A stretch of 64,000 nt of DNA from CAVQBJ01 sp963710725 (GCA_963710725.1 CAVQBJ010000005.1:124001-188000), one strand, 5' to 3'. Shown: positions 32,100 through 43,300, counted from the stretch's first letter. Notes: generated by a model not told the origin, from the sequence alone. Numbers and translations are program-made.

Positions 32100-33056
32100 C
32101 TACTCTCCCCCGTCGACCCGTATCGCCGTGGGATGCGCCGCCAACGACCCGTACGCATCCGGCCGCCGCGTGGCAATGAGCGGAAACAGCTCGAGCCAAT
32201 CCGCCCTCTGATCCAGATCCAGCGCCGCCACCAGCACGGCCGGCTCGCTCCGCGGCGCCTGCACGAGCACCCGCCCGTAGGGATCGGAGATGAACGACGA
32301 GCCGTAGAAGGTGAGCGGGTCCTCCACGCCGACGCGGTTGACGGCGATCACGAACAGCCCGTTGGCGATCCCGTGCGCGACGATCATGTGCTGCCAGATC
32401 GGCTGGGTGTCGAACTCGGGGTGATCGGGCTCGGACCCGATCGCCGTCGGGTACACGAGCAGTTGCGCCCCGGCCAGGGCGTAGGCGCGCGCGAGCTCAG
32501 GGAACCACTGGTCCCAGCAGGTCGGAAAGCCGACCGACGCCCCCTCGACCCGGACGACCGGGTAGCCGCTGTCGCCCGGGCGAAAGTAGCGATCCTCGTG
32601 ATAGCCGGCGGTGCGCGGGATGTGCAGCTTGCGCGTGCGCGCGACGAGGTCGCCGTTCGGCCGCACGCAGATCGCCGTGTTGTAGCCGAGCCCGTCGTCC
32701 GCGGCGCGCTCGTAGAGCGAGGCGTGCACCCAGGCGCCGGTCTCGGTCGCCATCTCCACCGCGAACCGGCCCGTCGGCCCGTCGGGGATCGGCTCGGCGA
32801 GCTTCGCTGCCGCCGCGAGCCCGTCGGGGTCGGTCGCGAAGTACCGGCTCAGCGTCAGCTCGGGCAGGCACACGAGCTGGGCGCCGTGCTCGACGGCGAG
32901 GCGGATGCCGTCGGCCAGCGAGTCGCGATGCTCGAGCGGATCGGGGTGCCAGCGGTCCTGGACGAGGCCGACGATGAACGGCTCGTGCCCGCCGGCGCGG
33001 GTGCGAGCCGGCGAGGGAGGCGGGTGCATCGCCGTGCGCAGCTCGTGCCCGCTCAT
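32100..33056 (-). CDS. aguB: N-carbamoylputrescine amidase
   Basis: A nitrilase-superfamily amidase of 318 residues that hydrolyses N-carbamoylputrescine to putrescine, ammonia and CO2. The Glu-Lys-Cys triad is visible: E66 in LPELTLSRYF, K143 in RKLHIPRTAGYHE and C180 in FPTCWDQWFPE, the last being the typical AguB context. Its start overlaps the aguA stop by four bases, so translation is coupled. It is the last gene of the arginine-to-putrescine operon. The first 25 residues are weakly conserved, so the true start may lie slightly downstream. Confidence 0.95.
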   Translation of the reverse strand: MSGHELRTAMHPPPSPARTRAGGHEPFIVGLVQDRWHPDPLEHRDSLADGIRLAVEHGAQLVCLPELTLSRYFATDPDGLAAAAKLAEPIPDGPTGRFAVEMATETGAWVHASLYERAADDGLGYNTAICVRPNGDLVARTRKLHIPRTAGYHEDRYFRPGDSGYPVVRVEGASVGFPTCWDQWFPELARAYALAGAQLLVYPTAIGSEPDHPEFDTQPIWQHMIVAHGIANGLFVIAVNRVGVEDPLTFYGSSFISDPYGRVLVQAPRSEPAVLVAALDLDQRADWLELFPLIATRRPDAYGSLAAHPTAIRVDGGE

Positions 33057-34078
33057 GAGACGACCGCCCCGCCGGCCACCGGCTGCTGCTGGGTGATGCA
33101 GTGCACCCCGCCGCCCCCGTGCGCGAGTGTCGCGCCGGGGACCGCCACGACCTCACGACCGGCGAACGCGCGGGCGAGGATCGCGAGCGCATCGGCGTCG
33201 GTGCGCGCATCGCTGACCGGCACCACGACGGCGCCGTTGGCGATGTAGAAGTTCAGGTACGGCGCGACCGTCGGCTGCTCGGCGTCGGGCAGGTAGGGCA
33301 ACAGCGGCACCTCGACGACCTCGAGCGAGCGCCCCCGCGCATCGATCGCCGCCCGCAGCGCCTCGCGATTGGCCTGCAGCGACTCGAAGTTGACGTTCGC
33401 CCGATCGTCCACGGTCTGCACGATGACGCGTCCGGGCGACAGGAAGTGGCACACGTTATCGACGTGCCCGTCGGTGTCGCGATCCTCGGCCAATCCTCCG
33501 GCGAGCCAGATGACCTTCTCGGCGCCGAGCGCGTCGCGCAGGATCCCTTCGATCCGCTCGCGCGGGACGCCCGGATTGCGGTTGGGGTTGAGCAGCACGG
33601 ACTCGGTCGTGATGAGCGTGCCCTCGCCGTCGACCGTGATCGCGCCGCCCTCGAGCACGCACGGGTAGAGCCGGCGCGGCACGCCGAGCGCCTCGAGCAG
33701 CCGCCCGGCAAGGCGGGCGTCGTCGTCGTACGGGTGGAACTTCTCACCCCACGCGTTGAAGGTGAAGTCGGCCCCGGCGAGAGCGCCGTGCTCGTCGCGC
33801 ACGAAGATCGGCCCGCTGTCGCGCACCCACGAGTCATCGAGTGGCAGCTCGAGCACCTCGACCGCGTCCGCGCACGCGGCCCGCGCGGCGGCGGCGTCCT
33901 GCGGGCGCGCGAGCATCAGGACCGGTTCGTGCGCGGCGATCGCGTTGGCCACCGCCGCATAGTCGGTGCGGGCCGCCTGCAGGCGCGCGCCCCACATGTC
34001 GGCGCGCGCCGGCCAGGCCATCAGGCAGCGCGCGTGAGGCTCCCACTCGGCGGGCATGCGCCCCGCGCCCTCGCTCAC
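33053..34078 (-). CDS. aguA: Agmatine deiminase
   Basis: A 341-residue peptidyl-arginine-deiminase-fold enzyme converting agmatine to N-carbamoylputrescine and ammonia. Conserved blocks: MPAEWEPHARCLMAWP at the start, WVRDSGPIFV, TFNAWGEKF, EGGAITVDGEGTLI, TDGHVDNVCHF, and the nucleophile C327 in GGGGVHCITQQQP. It overlaps both neighbours by four bases (ATGA), between the decarboxylase and aguB. Confidence 0.96.
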   Translation of the reverse strand: MSEGAGRMPAEWEPHARCLMAWPARADMWGARLQAARTDYAAVANAIAAHEPVLMLARPQDAAAARAACADAVEVLELPLDDSWVRDSGPIFVRDEHGALAGADFTFNAWGEKFHPYDDDARLAGRLLEALGVPRRLYPCVLEGGAITVDGEGTLITTESVLLNPNRNPGVPRERIEGILRDALGAEKVIWLAGGLAEDRDTDGHVDNVCHFLSPGRVIVQTVDDRANVNFESLQANREALRAAIDARGRSLEVVEVPLLPYLPDAEQPTVAPYLNFYIANGAVVVPVSDARTDADALAILARAFAGREVVAVPGATLAHGGGGVHCITQQQPVAGGAVVS

Positions 34079-35583
34079 GCGGCGCCGTCCTCGACGACCG
34101 TCTCGATCGTGTGCAGCGTCGGATCGCTCGCGCCGTGCAGCCGAACGCCGACGCTCGTCAGCTCGCGCAGGTGATCGAGGACCTCGGCGGTGATGCGCTC
34201 GCCGGGCAGCAGCGCCGGGATCCCGGGTGGGTACCCGGCGATCGCCTCGGCCGAGATGAGCCCGACGGCGTCGTCGATCGGCACCGGGCGACTGCCGGCG
34301 ACCCAGGCCTGGCGCGGCGTGAGCGCGGGCTCGCCGGCGCGCAGCTGAGGCGCGCGTGCGACCGGCGCCGGCGGGCGGTCATCGCCGAGCTCGTGCAGGA
34401 GCGTCGCCAGCTGCTCGGGAAACGCCGCGAGCGGCGCCCGCGGCTCGTGGATGCCGAGCACGATGACGATCGTCGCGTGCGTCGCGAGCTCGACCTGCAC
34501 GGGCCCGCGCGCCGGGCCGACCGGGTGGCGGCGCAGGTGGGCGGCCACGGCATGGCCGCTGTGGCCGCTCTCGCGCAGGTCGATGACGATCCGCATCGGA
34601 TCCCAGCCGACGACGCCCGGCCACGCGCTGCCGACGGCCGGCACGACGGCACAGCCCGGCACCTGCGCGAGGCGCTCGCGCACCGCCGCTCGCTCGCGCA
34701 GGGTCTCGGAGATGAGCTCGCGCCCGTGCGTGACGAGCTGGCGCCGGGCGCCGTCGAGCGAGGCGAGCAGCAACGAGCTCGGCGAGGTGGAGCGCACGAG
34801 CCGGACGGCGCGCGCGAGCTTGACCCGATCGATCCACGGGCCCTCGGCCGCGTGCAGGATCGCGCTCTGGGTGAGCGATCCCGCGATCTTGTGCGTCGAG
34901 CTGAGCATCGCGTCGGCGCCCTGCGCGAGCGCCGAGGCCGGGACGTCGGGGTGGAAGCCGAAGTGCGGTCCCCAGGCCTGGTCGACGACGAGTGCCGCCC
35001 CGGCGGCGTGCGCGACCTCGGCGCAGGCGGCGACGTCGGCGGTCGCCCCGTAGTACGTCGGTGAGACCATCAGCGCGGCCTGCGCACCGGGCGCCCGCTC
35101 GAGCGCCTGCGCGAGCGTGTCGGGGGTCACGCACAGCGCCATCCCGAGCTCCTCGTCGTACTCGGGCGCGGCGAACTGCGGGCGCCCGCCGCTGAACACG
35201 AGGCCGTCCACCACCGAGGCATGCGAGTTGCGCTGCACGACGACCGGGCGGTCCCGCGCGAGCGCAAGGCACAGCGCGTGGTTGCCCTGACTCGCCCCGT
35301 TGGTGAGGAACCAGCTCTGCGCCGCCCCGTAGGCGTCGGCGGCGAGCCGCTCGGCGCGATCGTAGGGCGTCGGCGGATCGCCGACGTCGATCCCCTCGAT
35401 GTCCTGCGGCACGTCATAGGCGAACGCGCCCGGACCGAGCAGCGCGACGAGCTCGGGATCGGCGCCGGGACCACCCTTGTGCCCGGGGACGTGGAAGCGC
35501 GACGGCTCGCGCCCGACGTACGCGGCGACGGCGTCGACGTACGGCGTGTCGGCGTCGCGATCCGCCGGCGTGCCGTCGCTCAC
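34075..35583 (-). CDS. Orn/Lys/Arg decarboxylase-family PLP enzyme, probable arginine decarboxylase
   Basis: A 502-residue fold-I PLP decarboxylase of the short bacterial type. The N-terminal RFHVPGHKGG is the classic Orn/Lys/Arg decarboxylase opening, with FLTNGASQGNHAL as the cofactor-phosphate loop and SSTHKIAGSLTQSAIL containing the PLP lysine. It starts at a GTG within a GTGA overlap with the ald stop, and its own stop overlaps aguA. Because aguA and aguB follow, arginine to agmatine is the expected reaction, although lysine or ornithine cannot be excluded from sequence alone. Confidence 0.92.
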   Translation of the reverse strand: MSDGTPADRDADTPYVDAVAAYVGREPSRFHVPGHKGGPGADPELVALLGPGAFAYDVPQDIEGIDVGDPPTPYDRAERLAADAYGAAQSWFLTNGASQGNHALCLALARDRPVVVQRNSHASVVDGLVFSGGRPQFAAPEYDEELGMALCVTPDTLAQALERAPGAQAALMVSPTYYGATADVAACAEVAHAAGAALVVDQAWGPHFGFHPDVPASALAQGADAMLSSTHKIAGSLTQSAILHAAEGPWIDRVKLARAVRLVRSTSPSSLLLASLDGARRQLVTHGRELISETLRERAAVRERLAQVPGCAVVPAVGSAWPGVVGWDPMRIVIDLRESGHSGHAVAAHLRRHPVGPARGPVQVELATHATIVIVLGIHEPRAPLAAFPEQLATLLHELGDDRPPAPVARAPQLRAGEPALTPRQAWVAGSRPVPIDDAVGLISAEAIAGYPPGIPALLPGERITAEVLDHLRELTSVGVRLHGASDPTLHTIETVVEDGAA

Positions 35584-36734
35584 GAGTGCGTGCCGCCCGC
35601 CGGCGCAGGCATGGCGGCGCCGTCGCCTCCGGGGGCAAACGCGACGCAGGGCACGCCGAGCGCCTCGGCCACGGCCGGATGCGTCACCTGCCCGCCCGCC
35701 ACGTTGACCCCCGGGGCGAGACCGGGATCGCGGGCGATCGCACCCGCGACCCCGTGCTCGGCGAGCGCGAGGACATAGGGCAGCGTGGCGTTGGTGAGCG
35801 CGTAGGTGGAGGTGATCGGCACCGCGCCGGGCATGTTCGCCACGCAGTAGTGGGTGACGCCCTCCTCCTCGAAGGTCGGTTGGGAGTGCGTCGTCGGCCG
35901 CGAGGTCTCGAAGCAGCCCCCCTGATCGATCGAGACGTCGACGAGCACGGCGTGGTCCTTCATCAGCTTCAGCTGCTCGCGGCGGATCACCCACGGGGCG
36001 CGCGCACCGTGGATGAGCACAGCGCCGATGACGAGATCGGCCGCGGGCAGCATCTCCTCGATCGCCAGCGTCGAGGAGAAGACCGTCGAGGCGCGCGCGC
36101 CGAAGATGATGTCGAGCTCGCGCAGCCGGTCGATCGAGCGGTCGAACACGAACACGTCGGCCTCCATCCCGATCGCGATGAAGGCGGCGTTCATGCCCAC
36201 GACGCCGCCGCCGATGACGAGCACCGTCGCCGCGGCCACGCCCGGCACGCCGCCGAGCAGGATGCCGCGCCCGCCAAGCGGCTTCTCGAGCATGAACGCG
36301 CCGGCCTGGGTGGCGATCTTGCCGGCCACCTCGCTCATCGGCGCGAGCAGCGGCAGCCGGCCGGCGCCGTCGACGACCGTCTCATAGGCGATGCACGTCG
36401 CGCCCGAGGCCATCAGGCCCTCGGTCAGCGCCGGCGCGGCGGCGAGGTGCAGATAGGTGAAGAGCGTGAGGTCGTCCCGCAGCAGCGCGACCTCCTCGGC
36501 CTGGGGCTCCTTCACCTTCAGGACGAGCTCGGACTGCGCGAACACCGCCTCCGCGTCGGGCAGGATGCGCGCGCCCTGATCGACGTACTGGGCGTCGCTG
36601 ATCGCGCTGCCGAGACCGGCGCCGGCCTGGACGAGCACCTCGTGGCCGTGTGAGGTCAGCTCGCGCACCCCGGCCGGCGTGATCGCGACTCGGTACTCGT
36701 CGGGCTTGATCTCTGTGGGGACGCCAATGATCAC
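35580..36734 (-). CDS. ald: Alanine dehydrogenase
   Basis: A 384-residue NAD-dependent enzyme interconverting alanine and pyruvate plus ammonium. The N-terminal MIIGVPTEIKPDEYRVAITP and the LKVKEP substrate segment are typical; the NAD-binding motif is VLVIGGGVVGMNAAFIAIGM, and DVSIDQGGCFETSRPTTHS is the C-terminal signature. It sits between the aminotransferase and the decarboxylase on the same strand, so it probably recycles alanine made by a pyruvate-dependent putrescine aminotransferase. Confidence 0.96.
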   Translation of the reverse strand: MIIGVPTEIKPDEYRVAITPAGVRELTSHGHEVLVQAGAGLGSAISDAQYVDQGARILPDAEAVFAQSELVLKVKEPQAEEVALLRDDLTLFTYLHLAAAPALTEGLMASGATCIAYETVVDGAGRLPLLAPMSEVAGKIATQAGAFMLEKPLGGRGILLGGVPGVAAATVLVIGGGVVGMNAAFIAIGMEADVFVFDRSIDRLRELDIIFGARASTVFSSTLAIEEMLPAADLVIGAVLIHGARAPWVIRREQLKLMKDHAVLVDVSIDQGGCFETSRPTTHSQPTFEEEGVTHYCVANMPGAVPITSTYALTNATLPYVLALAEHGVAGAIARDPGLAPGVNVAGGQVTHPAVAEALGVPCVAFAPGGDGAAMPAPAGGTHS

Positions 36735-36800
36735 GATCGATCCTTTCCACTCATCCTAGGTGTCGGTCAGGCGGCGGCGACCACCCCGCGTGAGCGAGCG

Positions 36801-38182
36801 CTAGCGGCGCTGCACGCGCTCCCAGGCCTCGGTCAGCACCGGCCGCAGGATCGCCTCGATCTCGTCGAACTGCTCCTGGCCGGCGATGAGCGGCGGCGCG
36901 AGCTGCACGACGGGGTCGCCGCGATCGTCCGAGCGGCAGATGAGCCCGCGGGCGAACAGCTCGCCCGAGAGATAGCCGCGCAGGAGCTCCTCGGACTCCT
37001 CGTGGTCGAAGGTCTCCTTCGTCTCCTGGTCCTTGACGAGCTCGATGGCGTGGAAGAAACCGGCGCCGCGCACGTCCCCAACGATCGGGATGTCGCGCAG
37101 GCGCTCGAGCATCGCCCGCAGGGCACCCTCGCGCTCGCGCACGCGGCCGCACAGGTCCTCGCGCTCGATCAGGTCGATGTTGGCGAGCGCCACCGCCGCC
37201 GCGACCGGGTGCCCCCCAAAGGTGAAGCCGTGGGCGAACATCGCATCGCCGTACAGGAACGGCTCCGCGACCCGGTCGGAAGCGATCACCGCTCCCATCG
37301 GGATGTAGGCCGAGGTCAGCCCTTTTGCCGTGGTGATGATGTCCGGGACATAGCCGAAGCGCTCGGACCCGAACCAGTGCCCGAGACGTCCCCACGAGCA
37401 GATGACCTCGTCGGAGATGAGCAGCACGCCGTGGCGGTCGCAGATCTCACGCACGCGCTGGAAGTAGCCGTCCTGGGGCACGAAGCAGCCGCCCGCGTTC
37501 TGGACCGGCTCGAGGATCACCGCGGCGACCGTCCCGGGCCCCTCGAACTCGATGCGCTCCTCGATCGCGTCGGCCGCCCACAGGGGGTCGCGCGTCTCGC
37601 TCCAGCGGTAGCTGTTCGTGTTCGGGACGTGGCAGCCGCCGGGCACGAGCGGCTCGAAGGGCTGGCGCAGGCTCGTCAGCCCGGTCGCGGTCAGCGCGCC
37701 GAGCGTCGTGCCGTGGTAGGCGAGGTCGCGGGCGATCAGCTTCGTGCGCGTCGGCTCGCCGCGCAGCCCGTGATACGCCCGCGCGAGCTTCCAGGCCGAC
37801 TCGACCGCCTCCGACCCGCCGGACGTGAAGAACACGCGATTCAGACCCGGGGGGCGAGCTCGGCCACGCGCGTGGCGAGCTCGATGGCGCGCGGATGCGC
37901 GTAGCTCCAGGTTGTGTAAAAGGCGAGCTCACGCGCCTGGGCCTCCGCCGCCTCGGCGAGCTCGGCGCGGCCGTGCCCGACGTTCACGCAGTACAGCGCG
38001 GACAGGCCGTCGAGGTAGCGCTTGCCGTGCTCGTCGTAGACGTAGCAGCCCTCGCCGCGGACGATGATCGGGATCTCGCTGCCGGGCCCGTAGGCGCTCA
38101 GGCGCGTGAAGTGCATCCACAGATGCGCCCGCGCGCGCTCCTGAAGCTCGGCCTGGGTCGCGGCTGACACCTCGGTGGCCAT
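36801..38182 (-). pseudogene. Class III aminotransferase (putative putrescine-pyruvate type), frameshifted
   Basis: The N-terminal part (start ATG 38182, good AGAGGA ribosome site) reads through IIVRGEGCYVYDEHGKRYLDGLSALY and YTTWSYAHPRAIELA to AELAPRV and then stops. The rest continues in another frame from about 37850 as NRVFFTSGGSEAVESAWKLA and ends at 36801, including the PLP lysine in ITTAKGLTSAYIPMG. The break lies in GCCCCCCGGGTCTGA. One more C would restore ELAPPGLNRVFFTSGG, the family norm, giving about 460 residues. It may be a sequencing error, a real null allele or a slip site. Operon position suggests transfer of the putrescine amino group to pyruvate. Confidence 0.88.
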
Positions 38183-38327
38183 GGGGTTCCTCTCTCGTTG
38201 CCTGCGTCGCCGAGCGCGAGCGCGCGGCGCCTGGGCGAACGCTACTCCCCGCTCACCGGGGCCGGCAAGCGGCAGACCGACCAGCGTGCTCCGGTGTGAG
38301 TGGACACGCTGTACTAGCCTGCGGCGG

Positions 38328-40162
<1,835 letters not shown>

Positions 40163-40166
<4 letters not shown>

Positions 40167-40468
40167 CCTATCAGCTGCGCACGTACGTCCTCGTCCCGGA
40201 GACCGCGGACGAGTTCGCGCGGCTGTGGGAGCGCGACCTCGTGCCGCTCCGCACGGCCAGTGGATTCGCGGTCGTCGGCGCCTGGCGGGCGCCGGAGCGC
40301 GACGAGTTCACCTGGCTCGTCCGCTGGGACGGCCCGGGGACCTTCGCCGACGGCGAACGCGTCTATTACGAGGCGCGCGACCGCGCCAACCTGCAGTGGG
40401 ACCCGAAGGACTACATTGCCTCGATGGACCTGCGCATGATCGAGGCGATCGCGGGCCACGCCCCGTAA
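40163..40468 (+). CDS. NIPSNAP-like small protein
   Basis: A 101-residue protein beginning MTYQLRTYVLVPETADEFARLW, with a strand-helix layout typical of NIPSNAP/dimeric alpha-beta barrel proteins, including FAVVGAWRAPERDEFTWLVRW and YYEARDRAN. The function of the family is poorly defined. Its ATG lies in an ATGA overlap with the typA stop, so it is translationally coupled to typA. Confidence 0.75.
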
Positions 40469-40554
40469 CGCCTCGCCTCCAGCGCGGACTGTGGTGCAGG
40501 CGGACGCGGGATGCGTCCGCCGTCATCTTCGATCGACGCTCGTCAGGAGGCAGA

Positions 40555-41208
40555 ATGCTCTTCTTCGGCCACAAGACCGACATGGTGACGCCCGACAAGG
40601 CGCTCGCCGGTCGCCCCGAGCCGATCGCCGTGCCCGAGCGCCACTTCGTGCTCGGCCACCCCTTGCAGCCGCCGTTTCCGTACGGCGTCGAGCAGCTCGT
40701 CGTCGGCATGGGCTGCTTCTGGGGCGCCGAGCGGACGTTCTGGCAGTCGCCGGGCGTCTACACGACGGCGGTCGGCTATGCGGGCGGCTCCACTCCCAAC
40801 CCCACCTATGACGAGGTCTGCTCCGGGCGGACCGGCCACTCCGAGGTCGTGCTCGTGGCCTTCGACACGCAGCTGACCTCGCTCCAGGACATGCTGCGCG
40901 TCTTCTGGGAGGGCCACGACCCGACGCAGGGCATGCGCCAGGGTAACGACGTCGGCACCCAGTACCGCTCGGTCATCCTCTACGCCGACGAGGAGCAGCG
41001 CGCGGCGGCGGAGGCGAGCCGCGACGCCTACCAGCAGGAGCTGACCCGCGCGGGGCACGGTGCGATCACGACCGAGATCAACCCTCTGCACGCGTTCTAC
41101 TACGCCGAGGAGTACCACCAGCAGTACCTGGCCAAGAACCCCGGCGGGTACTGCGGCCTCGGTGGCACGGGCGTCAGCTGCCCGATCGGGCTGTCGACCC
41201 AGAGCTGA
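40555..41208 (+). CDS. msrA: Peptide-methionine (S)-S-oxide reductase MsrA
   Basis: A 217-residue repair enzyme for methionine-S-sulfoxide. The catalytic cysteine is C54 in GMGCFWGAERTFW; other family blocks are VGYAGGSTPNPTYDEVCSG, TGHSEVV, FWEGHDPTQGMRQGNDVGTQYRS and YHQQYLAKNPGGYC. C200 and C209 are likely resolving cysteines. AGGAGG precedes the ATG. The first 45 residues are a typical extension of the long actinobacterial form. Partner msrB is 4 kb away at 45340-45747. Confidence 0.96.
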   Translation: MLFFGHKTDMVTPDKALAGRPEPIAVPERHFVLGHPLQPPFPYGVEQLVVGMGCFWGAERTFWQSPGVYTTAVGYAGGSTPNPTYDEVCSGRTGHSEVVLVAFDTQLTSLQDMLRVFWEGHDPTQGMRQGNDVGTQYRSVILYADEEQRAAAEASRDAYQQELTRAGHGAITTEINPLHAFYYAEEYHQQYLAKNPGGYCGLGGTGVSCPIGLSTQS

Positions 41209-41222
41209 GGCACGCCCGCCGA

Positions 41223-41262
41223 CGAGGACCGCTCGGTCACCCCTCCGGCCGGGCGGTCCTCG
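41223..41262 (+). terminator. Hairpin downstream of msrA
   Basis: CGAGGACCGC and GCGGTCCTCG form a perfect 10-bp stem around a 20-base loop, 14 bases after the msrA stop. No T-tract follows. An intrinsic-like terminator for msrA is the simplest reading. Confidence 0.6.
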
Positions 41263-41416
41263 CTTCGGGTGCCGGGCGGGGGCTCGTCGGGGGCGGTCGT
41301 CGGAGGCGGTCGTCTCCTGGTGTGCTCCCTCATGCCTCCTATGCGGGGTCAAACCCGGCACGCCTCGGCGACGCCGCGCCGACACCGGCGGGAGCCAACC
41401 ACCCCACCCCGAAACG

Positions 41417-41448
41417 CCGACCGCCCGGCTGTTCGGCCGGGCGGTCGG
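41417..41448. terminator. Perfect 13-bp hairpin, probable terminator of the Usp gene
   Basis: CCGACCGCCCGGC and GCCGGGCGGTCGG pair perfectly with a 6-base loop. It lies about 45 bases beyond the stop of the minus-strand universal stress gene (41494) and can act in both directions between the convergent genes. The 41209-41493 interval otherwise holds only GC-rich sequence without a gene. Confidence 0.65.
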
Positions 41449-41493
41449 TGACTGCAGAGCGTGTGACAGCTCGAGCGGGGTGCGCGCAGGCTC

Positions 41494-42216
41494 CTACGCG
41501 TCGTGGTCGGCCGTCTCGGCGTCGGCGACGCGCTCGGCGCCATGCTCGACGCTGAACACGACGTTACGCGGGAGGACGAGCACGGCCGACGTCGCGGTCT
41601 CGACGAGGTACTCGACGGCGGAGCTCAGTCCGACACGTCCGACCGGCGTGCCCGGACGGGAGCCGACGACGAGCAGGTTCACCCCCGGCTGCGACGGCAG
41701 CGCGAGCGACGTATCGGTGTGCTCGGCGATGCCCTCGGCGGTACGGCGCGCGGCCGGGTCGACCTCGCCGCCGGCGAGGGCGACGGGCGCGAAGCTCGCG
41801 TCAGACCGATCCCGCAGGCGTGCCGGCGCGATCGCCACCGCCACGGGGCCACCCGCGATGAGGCGCGCGGCCGAGCGGCCGGGCTGCACGTGGCCGGGGG
41901 CGGTGTGCGCGTCGGAGCCGAAGACGACGAGGTCGGCCTCCTCGCGCTCGGCCAGCCCACGCAGGCCCTCGCCGGTCGAGCCGGCGAGCACGACGTGGCG
42001 GCCGACCTCGGGATGACCGAGCCACTCGGCGCCGCGCTCGAGGATCGCCTCGGCCTCGGCATTCACGTCGGCCTCGCGGCGGGGGTCGAGCTCCTGGCTA
42101 TGGCGGACATAGGCGAGCGACACCTCGGCGCCCGCATCACCGAAGATACGCCCGAGCGCGAGCGCGTCGTGATCGTTCTCGGTTCCGTCGTAAGAGATGA
42201 TGACCTTGTTCGGCAT
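41494..42216 (-). CDS. Universal stress protein (UspA family)
   Basis: A 240-residue paralogue of the protein at 4261-4929. The start VIISYDGTENDHDALALGRIF and SLAYVRHSQELDPRREADV align closely with it. The first domain ends ADLVVFGSDAHTAPGHVQPG, a nucleotide-loop-like segment, and the second, degenerate half ends NLLVVGSRPGTPVGRVGLSS and SAVLVLPRNVV. AAAGGAAA precedes the ATG. It is divergent from a LysR regulator (42365), which may control it. Confidence 0.9.
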   Translation of the reverse strand: MPNKVIISYDGTENDHDALALGRIFGDAGAEVSLAYVRHSQELDPRREADVNAEAEAILERGAEWLGHPEVGRHVVLAGSTGEGLRGLAEREEADLVVFGSDAHTAPGHVQPGRSAARLIAGGPVAVAIAPARLRDRSDASFAPVALAGGEVDPAARRTAEGIAEHTDTSLALPSQPGVNLLVVGSRPGTPVGRVGLSSAVEYLVETATSAVLVLPRNVVFSVEHGAERVADAETADHDA

Positions 42217-42347
42217 GGCATTTCCTTTCGCACACGGCTTGTCGGGGGAGCCGCGGTGACTCGCGGGCTGATCGTGCGTGTTCCAAGCTCTTTATCGACA
42301 GATCGTAGGATAGCTTTGCCATCAGACGGGATAATCCTTCTAACGTC

Positions 42348-42364
42348 TAGTATTAGTACTGCTA
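42348..42364. promoter_or_regulatory. LysR-type T-N11-A box abutting the regulator start
   Basis: TAG, 11 bases, CTA, with an internal AGTA-N4-TACT symmetry, immediately precedes the LysR ATG at 42365. This is the form of the LysR-type recognition box and would cover the regulator's own promoter or start. The region is AT-rich against a GC-rich background. Confidence 0.5.
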
Positions 42365-43300
42365 ATGCTTAACGTGAATCGCCTTCGCGTGCTCATCGAG
42401 GTCGCCAACCGCGGCTCGTTCTCGGCCGCCGCCGATGCGCTCTCCTACACGCAGTCGGCCGTCTCGCAGCAGATCGCGGCGCTCGAGGCCGAGACCGGCG
42501 TGAACCTCATCGAGCGCCTCCCCCGCGGCGTGCGCCTCACGCCGGCCGGGCGGGTGCTGCTCGAGCACGCCGAGGGCATCGTCGCGAGGCTGCATGCCGC
42601 CGAGGCCGAGCTCGCGGCGATCGCGGGGCTACGCGGCGGTGAGCTACGGATGGCCTCCTTTCCGACCGCCGGCGCCACGCTGATGCCCCTGGCGATCGCC
42701 ATCTTCCGCGCCCAGCATCCGGAGGTCTCGATCTCGCTCGCCGAGGGCGAGCCCGAGGAGATCGGGCCGCGACTGTCGGCCGGCGAGTTCGACCTCGCCC
42801 TGCTGTTCGAGTTCGATGGCACGAGCGAGACGCTCGGGCCCGACTTCACGCGCGAGCCGCTCCTCGAGGACCCGATGTTCCTGGCCCTGCCGGCCGACCA
42901 CCCGCTCGCCGAGCGGCGCACGCTGCGCCTGGAGAACCTGCGTGCCGAGGCGTGGATCCAGACCTCGTCGTCGAGCTCCTGCGCGCGCCACGTCGTGCGC
43001 TCGTGCCACGCTGCGGGCTTCGAGCCGCTCGTCTCGTTCGAGAGCGACGACTACGCCACGGTGCAGGGCCTCGTCGCCGCCGGCGTCGGCGTCGCGCTCA
43101 TTCCCGAGCTCGCGCTCTCGGGCGGGCGCGACGACATCGCGATCCGCGCGCTCTCGCCGCACAGCCCGGTGCGGCGAGTGATCGCCGCCACGCCGGCCGG
43201 CACCCGCCTCACACCGGCCGCCGCGGCGATGCGCCAGATCCTCGTGGACGTGGCAGCGCGCTACGTCGGCATGAACATCCGCGGGCCCTCGCCGGGCTGA
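42365..43300 (+). CDS. LysR-family transcriptional regulator
   Basis: A 311-residue regulator. The N-terminal winged helix-turn-helix is typical (LRVLIEVANRGSFSAAADAL, then SYTQSAVSQQIAALEAETGV), and the substrate-binding domain starts near residue 90 (GELRMASFPTAGATLMPLAI). The ligand is unknown. It is divergent from the universal stress protein gene with about 150 bases between, a typical LysR target arrangement. There is no clear Shine-Dalgarno sequence before the ATG. Confidence 0.92.
   Translation: MLNVNRLRVLIEVANRGSFSAAADALSYTQSAVSQQIAALEAETGVNLIERLPRGVRLTPAGRVLLEHAEGIVARLHAAEAELAAIAGLRGGELRMASFPTAGATLMPLAIAIFRAQHPEVSISLAEGEPEEIGPRLSAGEFDLALLFEFDGTSETLGPDFTREPLLEDPMFLALPADHPLAERRTLRLENLRAEAWIQTSSSSSCARHVVRSCHAAGFEPLVSFESDDYATVQGLVAAGVGVALIPELALSGGRDDIAIRALSPHSPVRRVIAATPAGTRLTPAAAAMRQILVDVAARYVGMNIRGPSPG

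Noticed and set aside
37838..37862. Programmed ribosomal frameshift in the aminotransferase
   Set aside because: A C-run can slip, but there is no downstream stimulatory structure I can defend and the family is not known to use recoding. A sequencing indel or null mutation is simpler.
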